NCBI GenBank assembly: GCA_013339765.2
Contig: CM023449.1
Span: forward strand, 207,229,422 to 207,293,421
DNA length: 64,000 bases
Direction: 5' to 3'
Source of the DNA: Haemaphysalis longicornis
Lineage: Eukaryota; Arthropoda; Arachnida; Ixodida; Ixodidae
This document shows positions 11,437 to 22,667 of this stretch, piece after piece. Both the position numbers and the translations under genes were made by a program. Within the stretch, counting starts at the first letter, position 1. Every line of letters starts with the position of its first letter. The notes under the pieces are model-generated. The model was given only the letters and a program-made list of their open reading frames with translations, was not told the origin of the DNA and did not search any database.

Positions 11437-12364
11437 CTACCGTTGTTTTTTTGTGTGTCTGTAGAAGTTATACCCGTACGTAGCCTTCGGAATCAATAGG
11501 CAGTTTACCAAAGTGCGGAGAACGCGGTCATCGGCACCCCACCTCATTGAAATAATCCGTTGGATCGGGGTGAAGGTGATTTTCCACGTAGCGGTCAATT
11601 TCTTGAGCCACTTGGTGGCTTCCCCATCCCCGTCTATAGATATATATATATATGTGTCAAAACGGAGAATGCGAACAGTAGGTCGCTCTTGGAGTTGTAC
11701 TTTATCCATGGTTAGCTTTAACTGGTTCTTTATATTTTGTTTGTGCCTTGTTTTGTTTGCCACTACTACACAAACAATCTTCTCTGCAGATGGAGCGAGT
11801 CCTACCTCGGTTAAGAAAGAAGAGATTGTGTTTAGACCTTGCAGCATTGCTTGTTCTTGTTCGCCTATCGAGCCTCCTTTTGTCCAAAGCGTGATGTCAT
11901 CTGCATAGATCGTGAAACGTAAGTCTGCAATCTCATCGAAGAGTGAGGGAAGGGTCACCCAAGACGATATTAAGTAGCGTTGGTGATAAGGCGGGACCTT
12001 GAGGTACTCCGACGCAGTTTGCCGGTTTTGGGCCGAGTGTGTCACCAACTCGTACTAGATAGTGGTGGTCTCGCAGGAAATCTTGCACAAATGCGAGTGG
12101 CTTTCCGTCCAGTCCTCGGTTGCGCGTGGCTTGGATGACTGCCTCATGAAGTACCGAGTCGAATGCTTTTTTTACTTCGATGGCTACCTCTAGACAGGGA
12201 TCACATGATAAGGTGTTAGCGATAGCATCTTCGGACAGTATTTTAAGCATGATGATGGGGTTCCTGGTATGAGTGAGGGCTAAAGTGATAGCGAACTTCG
12301 GTAATCCATGTAAACGAGGTCTTGATTGATGCACAAGTGGAGAGGGTGGTCTTTGTGGTGACAA
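11437..12364 (-). mobile_element. LINE reverse transcriptase core (degenerate)
   Basis: Two overlapping minus-strand frames carry the core. The first (12364-11933) has EVKKAFDSVLHEA and GVPQGPALSPTLLNI, the third and fourth reverse transcriptase motifs. The second (12048-11437) has FTIYADDITLW with the catalytic YADD box, followed by the thumb region. The frame shift between them inactivates the enzyme. Together with 10882-11409 and 8236-9088 it forms one R1/I-like LINE of about 2.3 kb coding remnant, interrupted by an insertion. Upstream of 12364 similarity fades. Confidence 0.85.
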
Positions 12365-12584
12365 CGGCTACTTTATGTTGACCGCTGGCGTATGTAGGTA
12401 CTGGCGTCCGTATATGACGTCTACATTTGCCATAGATTCTCTCGTCACGGCCGCATTCTCGTTTCCTCGGCTTCGAGCTTTCCTCAGGTTTTTCTCAGAG
12501 TAGGAGGGGCATTGCGTAAATTCGCATGGAGTAAATTAAGTACTCTTACAGATTTCTTTTTTACAGTTGTGGTACGAGTTATAA

Positions 12585-12950
12585 CAAAGACATGCAGACA
12601 AAGCACAAGTTTGGTTCATTCGAAAGGTTGCCTCGTTAGAAACATATTGTCACTACTTGTAACGTAGAAGCCGCTCAAATAAGTTATATAATTAGGAAAA
12701 AGGGGAACAGCCATGCGACTCACTAGCTCATTTCCCGCACTAGAACCTATGGCGTAATATGTACAGTTGTGGGATTGGCCGAGGCTGGCAAAAGCAGACG
12801 CAAGTCACACAGGGCTTATAAGCTTGTAGAACGAGCTCTTTTCGCTTAAACGTAATGCATATTCCTTTGATAGCAGCAAGAATGGTGGGGTAAACAATGG
12901 GAGTTACGGAAGTCACGTAAACATTAAAGAAGCAGTACACACTGCTGTTG
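12585..12950 (-). repeat. Diverged relative of the 57-kb TTAA element (partial)
   Basis: Read on the minus strand, this segment parallels 58080-58340: AGCCCTG, GCTTTTGCC, GGGAAATGAGCT, TTTTTCCTAATTAT, AACGAGGCAA and TTTCGAATGAACCAAACTTG occur in the same order and spacing. Only the right part of the element is recognisable, and its outer end has diverged. The part at 12860-12945 also resembles the tandem repeats at 35.1-35.6 kb (ACCATTCTT...GCTAT...GAATAT). Confidence 0.7.
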
Positions 12951-12959
12951 GTACTGAGC

Positions 12960-14015
12960 GTACTACGCTTGTTTTAGATGCACAGCCGTATGGGATTTGG
13001 GTTTGTCTCACAAGACACTGGCCGATTGGCGTAAGCCACATTGTCTTACGTGACAATGTTTGTCCAGTTTTCCCCATGTTTCACGAAACGATTATTACAT
13101 ACCGTAACAAAAATAAGCCAGATGAATATATGGTCAGATACAAAGCAATGTCGCACAGCGGTCCTGCGAAGTATGGTTGCCCCATCTAGGAGAACTGCCG
13201 CTAAACAAGGCGTTCCGAAATCCGCCGCGGACTAAAGAGCGCACTAGCGTTCGCTTTAAGACCTGCCCTGGTTACGTCATCGCAGACGTCACGAAACATA
13301 CGATTTGGTGGGAAAACCAAAATTTTAACTTCAATCGATTAATTTCTTAGTAAATAAAGCATCGTGTGCAGCCGGACAAGCACTGCGGGCACTATAAAAC
13401 ACCAAACGTCTATTTTGTCGGCATGGCGCCTCTAACGCCGATCTTTTAGATATATGTTTTCATTTATCTCGTGCAAATACGAAAACCAATTTCAAACCGC
13501 AATCGTTAAAAGGGTTGAAAGTTGGGAGACTTGTTAATGGTCCATCTTAAATACGAACTGCGCACAAATTGACGAGGACAGGAACACACGAGGACAGCAC
13601 TGCGCTTGTGTCGTCCTCATGTGTTGCTGTCGCCGTCAATTTGCTCACAGTCGTTTGTTTTTAAACTCGCAATTGTGAATAATAAGCGGGACAGTTGCGA
13701 GCTGAACAGTCGAAAGCGTGGCATTCAGGCTGTTCGCCGGCAGCATGGAAATTATCACGGCCTAGACATTATGTATACATCATTATCATTACAAACATAA
13801 TAAGGTCGCATGAAGTCCACCACATGACGAATACCTCTACTATAGAAAATCATAAAGCGCCCATATGCTTCGCTTCTTTACCAGTATTCAATTTTGGTTT
13901 CATATTTTCTTATCCTATTCCTTCGGCCAGTTTTCTGTCTTTCCACAATCATGGCATACGTCGGTAATCATGCATGGACGTGGCCGCAGTTGCTGGTGAA
14001 CCTGTCCTGCTGCTG
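12960..14015. other. Intergenic, no gene seen; one hairpin
   Basis: No coding region was recognised. An imperfect palindrome at 13566-13642 (ends AAATTGACG and CGTCAATTT, inner arms GAGGACA.../...TCGTCCTC) could fold into a long hairpin. The rest shows nothing. Confidence 0.5.
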
Positions 14016-14018
14016 CTG

Positions 14019-14020
14019 CC

Positions 14021-14083
<63 letters not shown>
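14019..14083. repeat. (CTGT)n microsatellite
   Basis: About 16 units of TGTC/CTGT without interruption. Confidence 0.95.
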
Positions 14084-14089
14084 GCCATT

Positions 14090-15364
14090 CAGAAGACGGC
14101 CAGCCTTGCTTTCATGAGTTTGCGCGACGCGAAGCAACCGTACAGTACTGAATAAACACAATGAAATAGTGCATAGTCTAAGTTCGGTATTTCGCTCAGT
14201 AGAAATGCCTTTTTCAAGGGGTGAGGCCCATGCATCAGCCTCTGCTCGACAAATCAAAAAATATTGCTCTCTCTCCCTCCGTCCTCTTTCAGTGCCTGAA
14301 TCACACGGACTGCTGCGACGGCCTTTGCAGACCCTCCCCGATTCCACCGTACAGCACCAAGTGCTTCTGATGGCGGGCGCCACCAATAATCTCCCCGGTC
14401 GCAGACTTTCGGCCCAATAAAGCTTGACCCAGAAACCAAGAAACGAGAACTTTAAAACACGCATTTCGTGACGTCTGCAATGACGCAACCAGGACAAGTC
14501 ATCAAAAAAGGAGAACTAAGTGCGTGGGATCACTTTGTATACGTAAAACGTGATCCCACAGTGTCCATAGAGGGAAGAAATGCACGGTAAAGAGTCGAGC
14601 AACATCAGACGTACCCAGAGGCTCCGTATGAGGTGGGGAGATCAAGGTAGAGGGGGGGGGGGGAGGCTGGAGCCCCCTTACTTTAAAGAAACAGGGGCGC
14701 CGCCTCCCACCCATTCCTGAAACGAATAGATGAGCCATGTCCACCTTGCTATTTACTCAGTTCAGAGGTTGCGGCCGGGACATTGCTATCATTACAGTTT
14801 TGCTGTTCCTCTAAGGAGGAATGACTAACTTCTTTCCCATAATTTTATTCCGATGCCTATTATATCATACGTGCAGGCGCAGAGTGTGAAGGAGAGGGCG
14901 TGATTGCACTTTCCTAAGCAGAAAATAGAAGCCTTAGTCATTACGCCATGCAAAATGTTTGAAATTGAGAAAACATTTCACCCACTTTCAAATGACAGCG
15001 GCTGTTATGTAAAATAAATGGGGGTCTGAATAAAGATGCACTTGAAAAAGTAACAGCCGACATCTGCGAAAAACTACCTAGACGCCGAAAGGAAATGTTC
15101 GCAGGTTTGCACAACCACAAAACGCCACAAGAAAAGGAAAAAGTTTGGTGTGCAAAAGATCTGAGTATCAGATAAATGGGTAGTGAGAAAAAGGCGTACG
15201 AACGTTCACCGAAACTTTGGGATTTTCCGTACCATACTGTAGATTTGCGACTATTGAGCAGCAGTGTAGACGGTGTAGATGTTTGGCGCGCTCGGAGACG
15301 TTTTGCGTGGCGTGAGCTCCGAGCTTAGGCAGCGTGTGAAGGCATGAACAGAACGAGAGGGCAG
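14090..15364. other. Intergenic, no gene seen; short hairpin and G run
   Basis: A hairpin with arms GTGGGATCAC and GTGATCCCAC lies at 14525-14560. A run of 14 G residues lies near 14652. No gene or known repeat was recognised. Confidence 0.5.
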
Positions 15365-15691
15365 TATAACACACACGCACACACGTACACATACGCGCAC
15401 GCACATTAACACACACGCACACACATACTCGAACAAACACATACACACGTGCACGCACACGCACACGCAGACACACGCACGCGCGCCCACACACACATAC
15501 ACGCGCACGCACACATATGCAAGCCCACGCATGCGCACGCACACGCACACACGCGCACGTACGCACAGACACGCACACGTACACATGACACACGCGCACA
15601 CATGCACATACAAGTACCCACACGTACACACACGCGCACGGGCACGCACGCACACAACACGCACACACACACACGCGACGCGTGCGCGCGT
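15365..15691. repeat. (CA)n/(CG)n-rich microsatellite
   Basis: Alternating purine-pyrimidine sequence (ACAC, ACGC, GCGC) fills this stretch. Long open frames across it are an effect of composition. It may adopt Z-DNA. Confidence 0.95.
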
Positions 15692-15756
15692 AGATAGAGA
15701 GAGAATAACAACGTTGATAGTCGGATACAAGAGAGAGAGAGATAAAACTTACTTAA

Positions 15757-16316
15757 AGGGACCCCGAAAGCTTGTGAAGGTGGCAATCAAATGCATTCAG
15801 GTGGTAGAACACATAACGGGGGATTTTTTAGCCAAGTGGAGCCCCATACGTTGTACGGATAATTTGTAAACAATTTTTGAAGATCGCCTTTCTCAGCCGA
15901 TGAGCGCGACGCCGCAGCGAGCCGACCGCGGTTGACGCAACGGCGACCGCGGGTGACGCAAACGCGAAGGCGCCCCCTGATTCGCCCAATCGCCGGCAAG
16001 GTCGGCCGCCGGCGGCGTCACTGCCATTGGCTTCCGGCTGCTCTTCCTCCTTCCTGCGCGATCCCGAGGCAAAGGCGGCAAAGGCGGTCCGCAGCGATTG
16101 ACGCGTGCCTAGGCGCAGGAATGTAGCTAGCTGCTTTGAAGGAGGCAGAGAGGGAGGAGGAGTCGATCGGCAAGTGGGGAGAGGTGCATTTAATTGCTTC
16201 TGGCGCAGCTAATACTGAATGTAGATCAATAATTCAACGGCATTGCATCGCTATATTGGTGCTACGTGACAATACAGGCCTTTTGTAACTTTTACAGAAG
16301 GCTTTTCTGGGTCCCT
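15757..16316. mobile_element. TTAA-flanked piggyBac-type MITE (copy b), 560 bp
   Basis: TTAA lies at 15753-15756 and 16317-16320. The inward ends are AGGGACCCCGAAAGC and AGGGACCCAGAAAAGC. No coding region. The ends resemble those of copies a and c, so these are related families. Confidence 0.8.
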
Positions 16317-17094
16317 TTAAGCTAAAACTTTATTGTAGACGGGTAAAAGTTAAAGGGACACTGAGTGAATTTGGCAAGCTCCCGTTTTTGCTTGCACTGC
16401 GTAGACTGGCTCATATTAGCACACTTTTCATCGTTTTTACGATTGACAAATCGGTAATTATTTTACAAAGCGCGAAAGAAGAAAAACTACCATGCGCGGT
16501 TTGCGGCGGCCGCACCAACAAAAGCTGTGACGTTAGGAGGAGCGGGCACCGTGATTGGACGATGCCCAAGGTGAGAAACCAAACAAGTTTCGGTTTCGGT
16601 TCCGGTTCTGTAAAACACAACCTTTGGGCTTGTTGGATGGGCATTCTCAATAACTCAGTAATCATCGTACCGCGCTTCTGCCATGTTGTCAGCTGTAAAA
16701 ATGCATAAAGATAAGCCTCCTAGGACGGCTTGGAATCGTAGCATTCACTAGCCGAAACCTACGCAGTGCATGAACGCCCTCCGCGTACCCGCAGACGCCC
16801 AAATGTCATGCGCTTTTCCCCCTATTTGGAGCTTGCCTCCCTCATGCCTGTATCGTAAAAAGCGTGTTCGCACCAGGCCAAGTCTGTTCATTCTGGCCTG
16901 TGCCCACTGCCTGCAAGCAGTCGGTGCTTATGGCAAAGCACGCCAACGAGAACTCGCTAGCGCGCCAGTGCCAGCCTGCGCGCGTTTTGTGAACTAGTTC
17001 GTGGAGCCATGAACGTTGCGGCCCAAAAAAAGGTGAACTCAATATAGAAAACATCGGCGGAAAACGAAAAAGTTAACTTACAGAAAAAAAAGCA

Positions 17095-17178
17095 GTCCCC
17101 GCGGGGATTCGAACTCCTGACATGCAAAATACCTGCGGTGGCATGTCTAGCGCCCCAAACCACTCAGCCACGGAGCTT
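17095..17178 (-). repeat. tRNA-like sequence (SINE head or tRNA pseudogene)
   Basis: On the minus strand GCTCCGTGGCTGAGTGGTTT gives an A-box-like start and GGAGTTCGAATCCCC a B-box-like end about 50 bases later, as in a tRNA gene. The acceptor arms do not pair well (GCTCCGT against CGGGGAC) and the T stem is imperfect. It is therefore a tRNA-derived repeat or relic rather than a working tRNA gene. Confidence 0.6.
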
Positions 17179-17520
17179 TTTTTTTTTTTTGTTTTCTTTA
17201 TTACATGGGAAAATACGCTCAGACGTTGCAGTACGACGAATACAAGCAAACAAATAATACCCTGAAGTTATGAGAAGCAAATATACATCAAAATTCAGGC
17301 AAACACACACAAGCGTTCAAAAGAGGGAACCAGTCAGGTGGTTGGTCAAGCGAACTATACACACTATGTACAAATGCCACAGTTTCTCGGAAATAAGACT
17401 TAGTTGATCTTGGTGGCTCAGCATGCGGGGCGGCTCCGCTGGCCTTGGTAATATAGGGTATATATAGTACAACCAGTTTACCCTTTTATTTAGTTTTGGC
17501 ATTTCAAGCAGCTAGGTGAC
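17177..17520 (-). mobile_element. Retroposon 3' end with poly(A) tail
   Basis: On the minus strand AATAAAG at about 17198-17204 is followed after a few bases by a run of at least 12 A. This is the mark of a reverse-transcribed, polyadenylated transcript. A short frame (17502-17317) precedes it but was not recognised. The 5' limit is uncertain. Confidence 0.6.
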
Positions 17521-18600
17521 TATTTGTTGTATTGCGCTCGTGCAGTAAGCGTCGCCCGAGTTTCCACAATAACTCACGTCTAGCAATTGCACTTCGTAGA
17601 CGGAAAAGCGTTCGCAGATGCGTAGTCGTGCTGCCGACCGCTGTGCTTGTTCGCCCAGCGCAAAAAAGTGCTTCCGCACCCTAGTTTTACGCTGTACGGT
17701 AAAAATATCAGTTGATTTTATTTCCTTAGTACCTATATTGACTTCGCTGACTCTTCTCCCGCCTTCAAGAGGCCTTATATTTTCTTACTGGCGTACCAGT
17801 CAGGGAAGCGTCGCATGTGCGCTTGTGCATCGCTTGTGTGAAGCGACCTTGACTTGGAGCTAGATACAGTGTACAAACTAACCAAGTAAAGAAAGGCAGA
17901 TTCTAGCAATCACAAACGTGTCCTGGCTTCGTTTCAACTGAGCGAACGAATTGCGACGACCCGTCGGCGGCCGGCGGACGAAACGCTGGGCCGACTGACT
18001 GTCTGAAGGCAGGGGAGCCGTGCAGTAGCGCAGCCAATTGCGAGCTCGGCTCCTCTCGACGTCACACGAAAACGCCGCAGAAAATGGGCGAGCGTAAAGA
18101 GAGGAGGACAGCTTTTTAAAATTTAATTTTTCTACTAAAAAAAAATCGCGTAAACGCGCCCAGGGTGGTCGAAACATGGCCTGGGGACTCCGGACTACAA
18201 TTTGCGCTAGTAATCCCGCAATGTTTACATATCACTTCAGTGTCCCTTTAAGGAAGGAGACAGCGCATTTAGTGCATCACTCCATCGCTGCGACGAAATC
18301 CTGACGTCAACGACGGGACCCTTGAAAATAACTTCGCTTACTGCGTGAGACCATCTACTTTCCTAACACGGTTTGACTGAAAATTTACACTCCAGAAACA
18401 TCAGTTTCCGCAGTTTCCTTTTTGCGCCTCCCTTTATCTACTGCTTCCCAAAACACTCGCAGTAACGGCTCTTTAAAGGCGTGCAGAGGAACAACTGGTA
18501 GCGGTGAAATGCGCAGAGGAAACTTGCGTCGCTGCTCTATAACTTGCATCCGATTATAGTAGTAGTTCGGGAAGCTTAGGGGAAGGCAAGGACACAGAGA

Positions 18601-18922
18601 ATAGGTGACCGGTAAAAAACGCAAAGGCTCATGGGTACATTGTTTTCTCCCGCGGAGGGCCGCCACTTCCGGTTCGGGAGCTCTCCTGGCATCCCGTGCG
18701 CCGTCAGCTTTCACGCGCGTGTATGCTTGTTGTTTATCTGTTTCTACCGAAAAAAAACGATCATGCATCGGGAATTCCATAAATACAATGATTGACCCGA
18801 CTACGGTTTATCTAAAAGGTAAGCACCCTGTGACAAATAAAAAACAACAGAGATCTCGAACCGGAAGTGGCGGGAGCAGACGACGTACCCGGGAGCCTTT
18901 GCGCTTTTTACCGGTCACCTAT
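18601..18922. repeat. Foldback repeat with ATAGGTGACCGGTAAAAA ends
   Basis: ATAGGTGACCGGTAAAAAAC at 18601 is mirrored by the complement ending at 18922. The similarity runs inward for about 80 bases on each arm (CGCAAAGGCTC, GGGTAC, CCACTTCCGGTTCG). The spacer is about 150 bases. It lies between TTAA elements c and d and encodes nothing recognisable. Confidence 0.75.
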
Positions 18923-19025
18923 ATACTATCCCTTTGGAACACGCCAAAAATGTCTGGCCCTCAGAAAAACAGTGAGCTGAAATCGACTTGCGCGCATCTA
19001 ATAACTGCAACAAAGACGAAGTTAA

Positions 19026-19491
19026 AGGGACTCTGGAGCACTTCCGATATTCCGATAAACCCTTTCACTCTTTCCTCTGCGTGTAGAAGCACTGCGAAAG
19101 CAATAGATATCGACAGCATGGAGCGGCGCAGCGTGCTTTGCACGTCGCAGCAGATACTCCTGTAAAATAAAGTGCACCTACTAACCGTTTCTGCGTTGTT
19201 TTTGTTCTTTTTAAAGTGGCCATCGAATGCGTTCATTGCTGCAACAGAAGGAAAGCTGGCCAATATCCGCTACACCGCTTTATGACGTAATCCCAGCGGT
19301 CGAAGAACACCAAGGCCGATAACGAGAGAAAAATATTTTCAGCAAGTTTCCAAATTATCTGATGGGCATATTGTAGTATTATCTGGCTGAGGTACTTTGC
19401 GACTCCTCTAATTAATAGGTGTGTTGGTTGACTACTCTCTGCAAGGTTTTAAGATTTAGAAAAAAGTTGAAAAATGTGTTGCAAGGTTCCT
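19026..19491. mobile_element. TTAA-flanked piggyBac-type MITE (copy d), 466 bp
   Basis: TTAA lies at 19022-19025 and 19492-19495. The inward ends are AGGGACTCTGGAGCAC and AGGAACCTTGCAACAC, more diverged than in the other copies. No coding region. Confidence 0.65.
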
Positions 19492-19499
19492 TTAAAAGC

Positions 19500-21785
19500 G
19501 TCACTCTGAGGACCCTGCCAAACAATCTCAAGTTGATTATCGGCTTTAAATGCGTAACTGACGCTCTCGAGCAATCTGCCCAGAATTATCGTGCTGCTCT
19601 CTTGACAAAAGCGTTCCACTATACGACAGCAACGAAAAACGTGGCTTGAGGTACGACTTCTGTAACAGCAGAAACAACGAACACAAAAGAGCGAAATAAG
19701 ACTACGCCTGTTTTTTGCACGCAACAAAAAGCCACGCCAGCCTCAACGGCCCATTACGACCTGCGCGACTTGTTATGTTATGTTGGCTTTGTACGCACCG
19801 CGGGTATGCCAGAAAAGCTGCTGCACAAGAAGCAAGATATGGCATGGCATGCAGAGAGGCAATGTATTTTGCAATGTGTGCACTCAAAGCCGTACAAACA
19901 CGCACGTGGTTATATCGACACGCTCGGCTAATTCTCAGACGTTCGGAGGAGCGCTTATATGGAGGCAGCATTGTATAGCCGCCAATGCGTTGAACTCGGC
20001 ACCAAGAATGTGTATATGCATGTGGTCACGTAGAAAGAAAAGACGCAAGGCTCTTTTAGTAAACAGAGTTTATTGGAGCGAATCTATGCTCCGGAATAAA
20101 CTAGAGTGAAACGCAAACGTCGAAGAAGCAGTCAACAAAATAGCTTACACACTCGAGCGACGGCAGATGGAATGCCGCGGAGTTTGCTCTGCATACATTT
20201 ATATCGAAACATTATCCTTTCTAGAACCACTCAATTAGATAGAGAACATTGTCGGTCGAACAAGAACCGTCTAGGTTAGTGACGGCAACGTGACATCTTT
20301 TCCCTATCACACAAGATTGTCCTGACCGCCCGGCGCGGCATACGAGAGAAGACACAAACGACCGCTCCGCTTAATACAGCACACAATGCCTCTTGAGGCG
20401 GTGACACCGCGGTCAGGATGCAAGCTCGGGCCGCTCTCCGCGATAGCTTCCGTGTCAGCTACAGGAGCTTGATAGTCTACGGTGATCAGCAGGGTTGCAT
20501 GTGGAGGTAGGGTGACGTGGTCGTCTGTAATCCTTAGAGTAGTACGCTGTTCATGAGTTCTGTTTCGGCTTCGTGGAGTGATAACCGCGGAAACGGCTTG
20601 GCCTGCAAATCAGTTACTGCACCATCACCGTCAGAAATCCCGTTCTTAGAATTACGTCGGAGAAGCTTAGGGGTTTGAAGAACGCATGGTGACGCGCGAT
20701 GTACACGCTCCACGTGGCGTGACGAGATGAGCTCCTGCTGTGCGTGTGTGTGTACCGTTGGAACTGTTCGCGGTATTTTCACTTTCGACGAAATAATTTC
20801 CTAGTAGATCCCCGCTTCCATCAGTGCGACCACGTCAAGGTAGTCGATGATAGCTTTATGTCGGACTTAGTCGTTTTCGAGTTCCGGTTGCATCGGTCCG
20901 TCATACCCTGACTATTGCACGTCGTTAGTATACGTGTCGTCGTCGTCGTCTCGTTCATGGCTGGCTTGGAGTGATGGAGTTACCCATGCAGAATACCCAC
21001 GATTTCAGGCAGCTAAATCACCCACATTGCACTCAGCATGTAAATCGCATGACAAATTCTGGGTAAACCAAACCTGGAAGGTCCCCCCTCACCTTCCCTC
21101 AGAAACGTATTTCTTGTTGTTTGACAAAATTAAAGCAGTCAATTGGCGTTTAGACGATTTTGATACGACCGAAACACCAACTTTGGTTAATTGTTTTTAC
21201 GTTACGTTACTCTACCTAGTAAGGCTTCTGAAATATTTAACGTTTACTTTTTTGGAGAAGTTAACCGGCGTTGTGAGAATTCCAAACACATTATACTGCC
21301 ATGAGTCTGCGCAAAGAACCAGCGTTGCTCAAACAATGTCCAGAGATATTGGAAGAACTGATGCAGCTAGATTCATTGTAGGTGCGAAAGGAAGACTCAT
21401 TTTGGTTTGGTTGGTGACACTGAGTGTGTCCATGTAGATCTGGTTTGTTCCTTCCAACGTCTGTGCACCCGACTAGCATTAAATTATTACTTTTAGAAGT
21501 ATATATTTGTCTCTGGTCCGGTACGTTCTACTCTGCTTACTGTACAAGGATTCCGGGTACGCGCGCAAAGTTACGCGCACAGAATTCCTGGGGTCGACAC
21601 TCTGAGAGCTGTGGCAGTATAACTTCTTGCGTGATCCATTGATTCATGTCATGATGAACTTGCTGCCATTCGATTAGCCGTTATATAGTGTTTTCTCAGC
21701 GGGCATGTACTAGTCTGTGAACATTTAACACTATAACAGTCGTCACAACGCACGCACAAGCTTAAGAGCGCATAGATTTGTTACT
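19500..21785. other. Intergenic, no gene recognised
   Basis: The longest frame is 167 codons (20934-21437, plus). It has no known motif and is preceded by a GTC triplet run, so it is taken as chance. Nothing else was identified. Confidence 0.45.
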
Positions 21786-21789
21786 AGTA

Positions 21790-21819
21790 CTTGCACACGC
21801 GCACGCGCACACGCGCGCG

Positions 21820-21852
<33 letters not shown>

Positions 21853-21985
21853 GCACACACACACACACGCACGCACGCACGCACGCACAACGCACGCACG
21901 CACACACACACGCAACGTACGCACGCAACACGCACGCGCGCGCGCGCACGCACGCACGCACACACGCACACACACACACACACAC

Positions 21986-22039
<54 letters not shown>

Positions 22040-22063
22040 ACACACACACACACACACACAAAA
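21790..22063. repeat. (CA)n/(CG)n microsatellite
   Basis: A dinucleotide array rich in ACAC, ACGC and GCGC blocks, ending in a nearly pure (CA)n run at 21960-22060. Confidence 0.95.
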
Positions 22064-22667
22064 TATTGTGGAGCAAGAACAGCAGCTGCTTAGCAGATGC
22101 GACATCGTATATGCAGTATAGAAGGCTCTGCGTATATGTAGACGCGAGCGCTACGTAACCAAATCAAAGAAATTGAATGCAAATTCAAATTGCAGAAATA
22201 TTACGGGAAATCGCACATGGATCGGCCATGGGAGTGTATTTATTAAATAGCACAGCTCGTTCCGCCACGGAAACAGCCAACGCGGTCGACAGCCTCAAGC
22301 AAGTTCAAATCCCGCGCTTTCCGCCCACAAAACGTTTTGTTGCGACGTCTAACGGCTTCTTAGCAAAGCACTAAAACGGTTTGTCGTTTTAGCCGCTCGG
22401 TGGCGCCCCAAGTCCACAAATCTCTTGCGTTGGCGTAGTGAAACAAGAAAACCTACGCCACTGCGCCGCATTTACGCACGTGTTTGACGGTCGCGATGAA
22501 TGAAGCGAGAATGAGTTGTTGTTTGTTACAAATTACCTTGTGAATTGCGATTGCCGGTCTACCTTCATAACCGAAATTACGAGGCCGGCTGCAAGCATTT
22601 GTAGAAGCCGCTCGAGGAGTTGGTTGACGAAGACGACGTTGAGCACCTTGCCAACGGAGCGGTAACG
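22064..22667. other. Upstream region of the CFDP1-like gene
   Basis: No gene or repeat was recognised. This must contain the proximal promoter and 5' UTR of the CFDP1-like gene, but no clear core promoter motif can be pointed to. Confidence 0.4.

Larger units (their letters stand above)
16354..18247. mobile_element. TTAA-flanked piggyBac-type element (copy c), 1894 bp
   Basis: TTAA lies at 16350-16353 and 18248-18251. The inward ends are AGGGACACTGAGTGAAT and AGGGACACTGAAGTGAT. No transposase. The interior has received other material: a tRNA-like segment (17095-17178) and a polyadenylated retroposon end (17177-17520). Confidence 0.8.

Noticed and set aside
15168..15869. Long open frames on both strands across the CA/CG repeat (Cys/Val-rich or His/Thr-rich proteins)
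   Set aside because: They result from the dinucleotide array; every frame is open and no domain is present. The same holds at 21743-22158.
18605..19165. 186-codon plus-strand frame
   Set aside because: It runs through the foldback at 18601-18922 and into TTAA element d; not a gene.
20934..21437. 167-codon plus-strand frame
   Set aside because: No recognisable motif, an N-terminus on a GTC run, and no splice or polyadenylation context; taken as chance.
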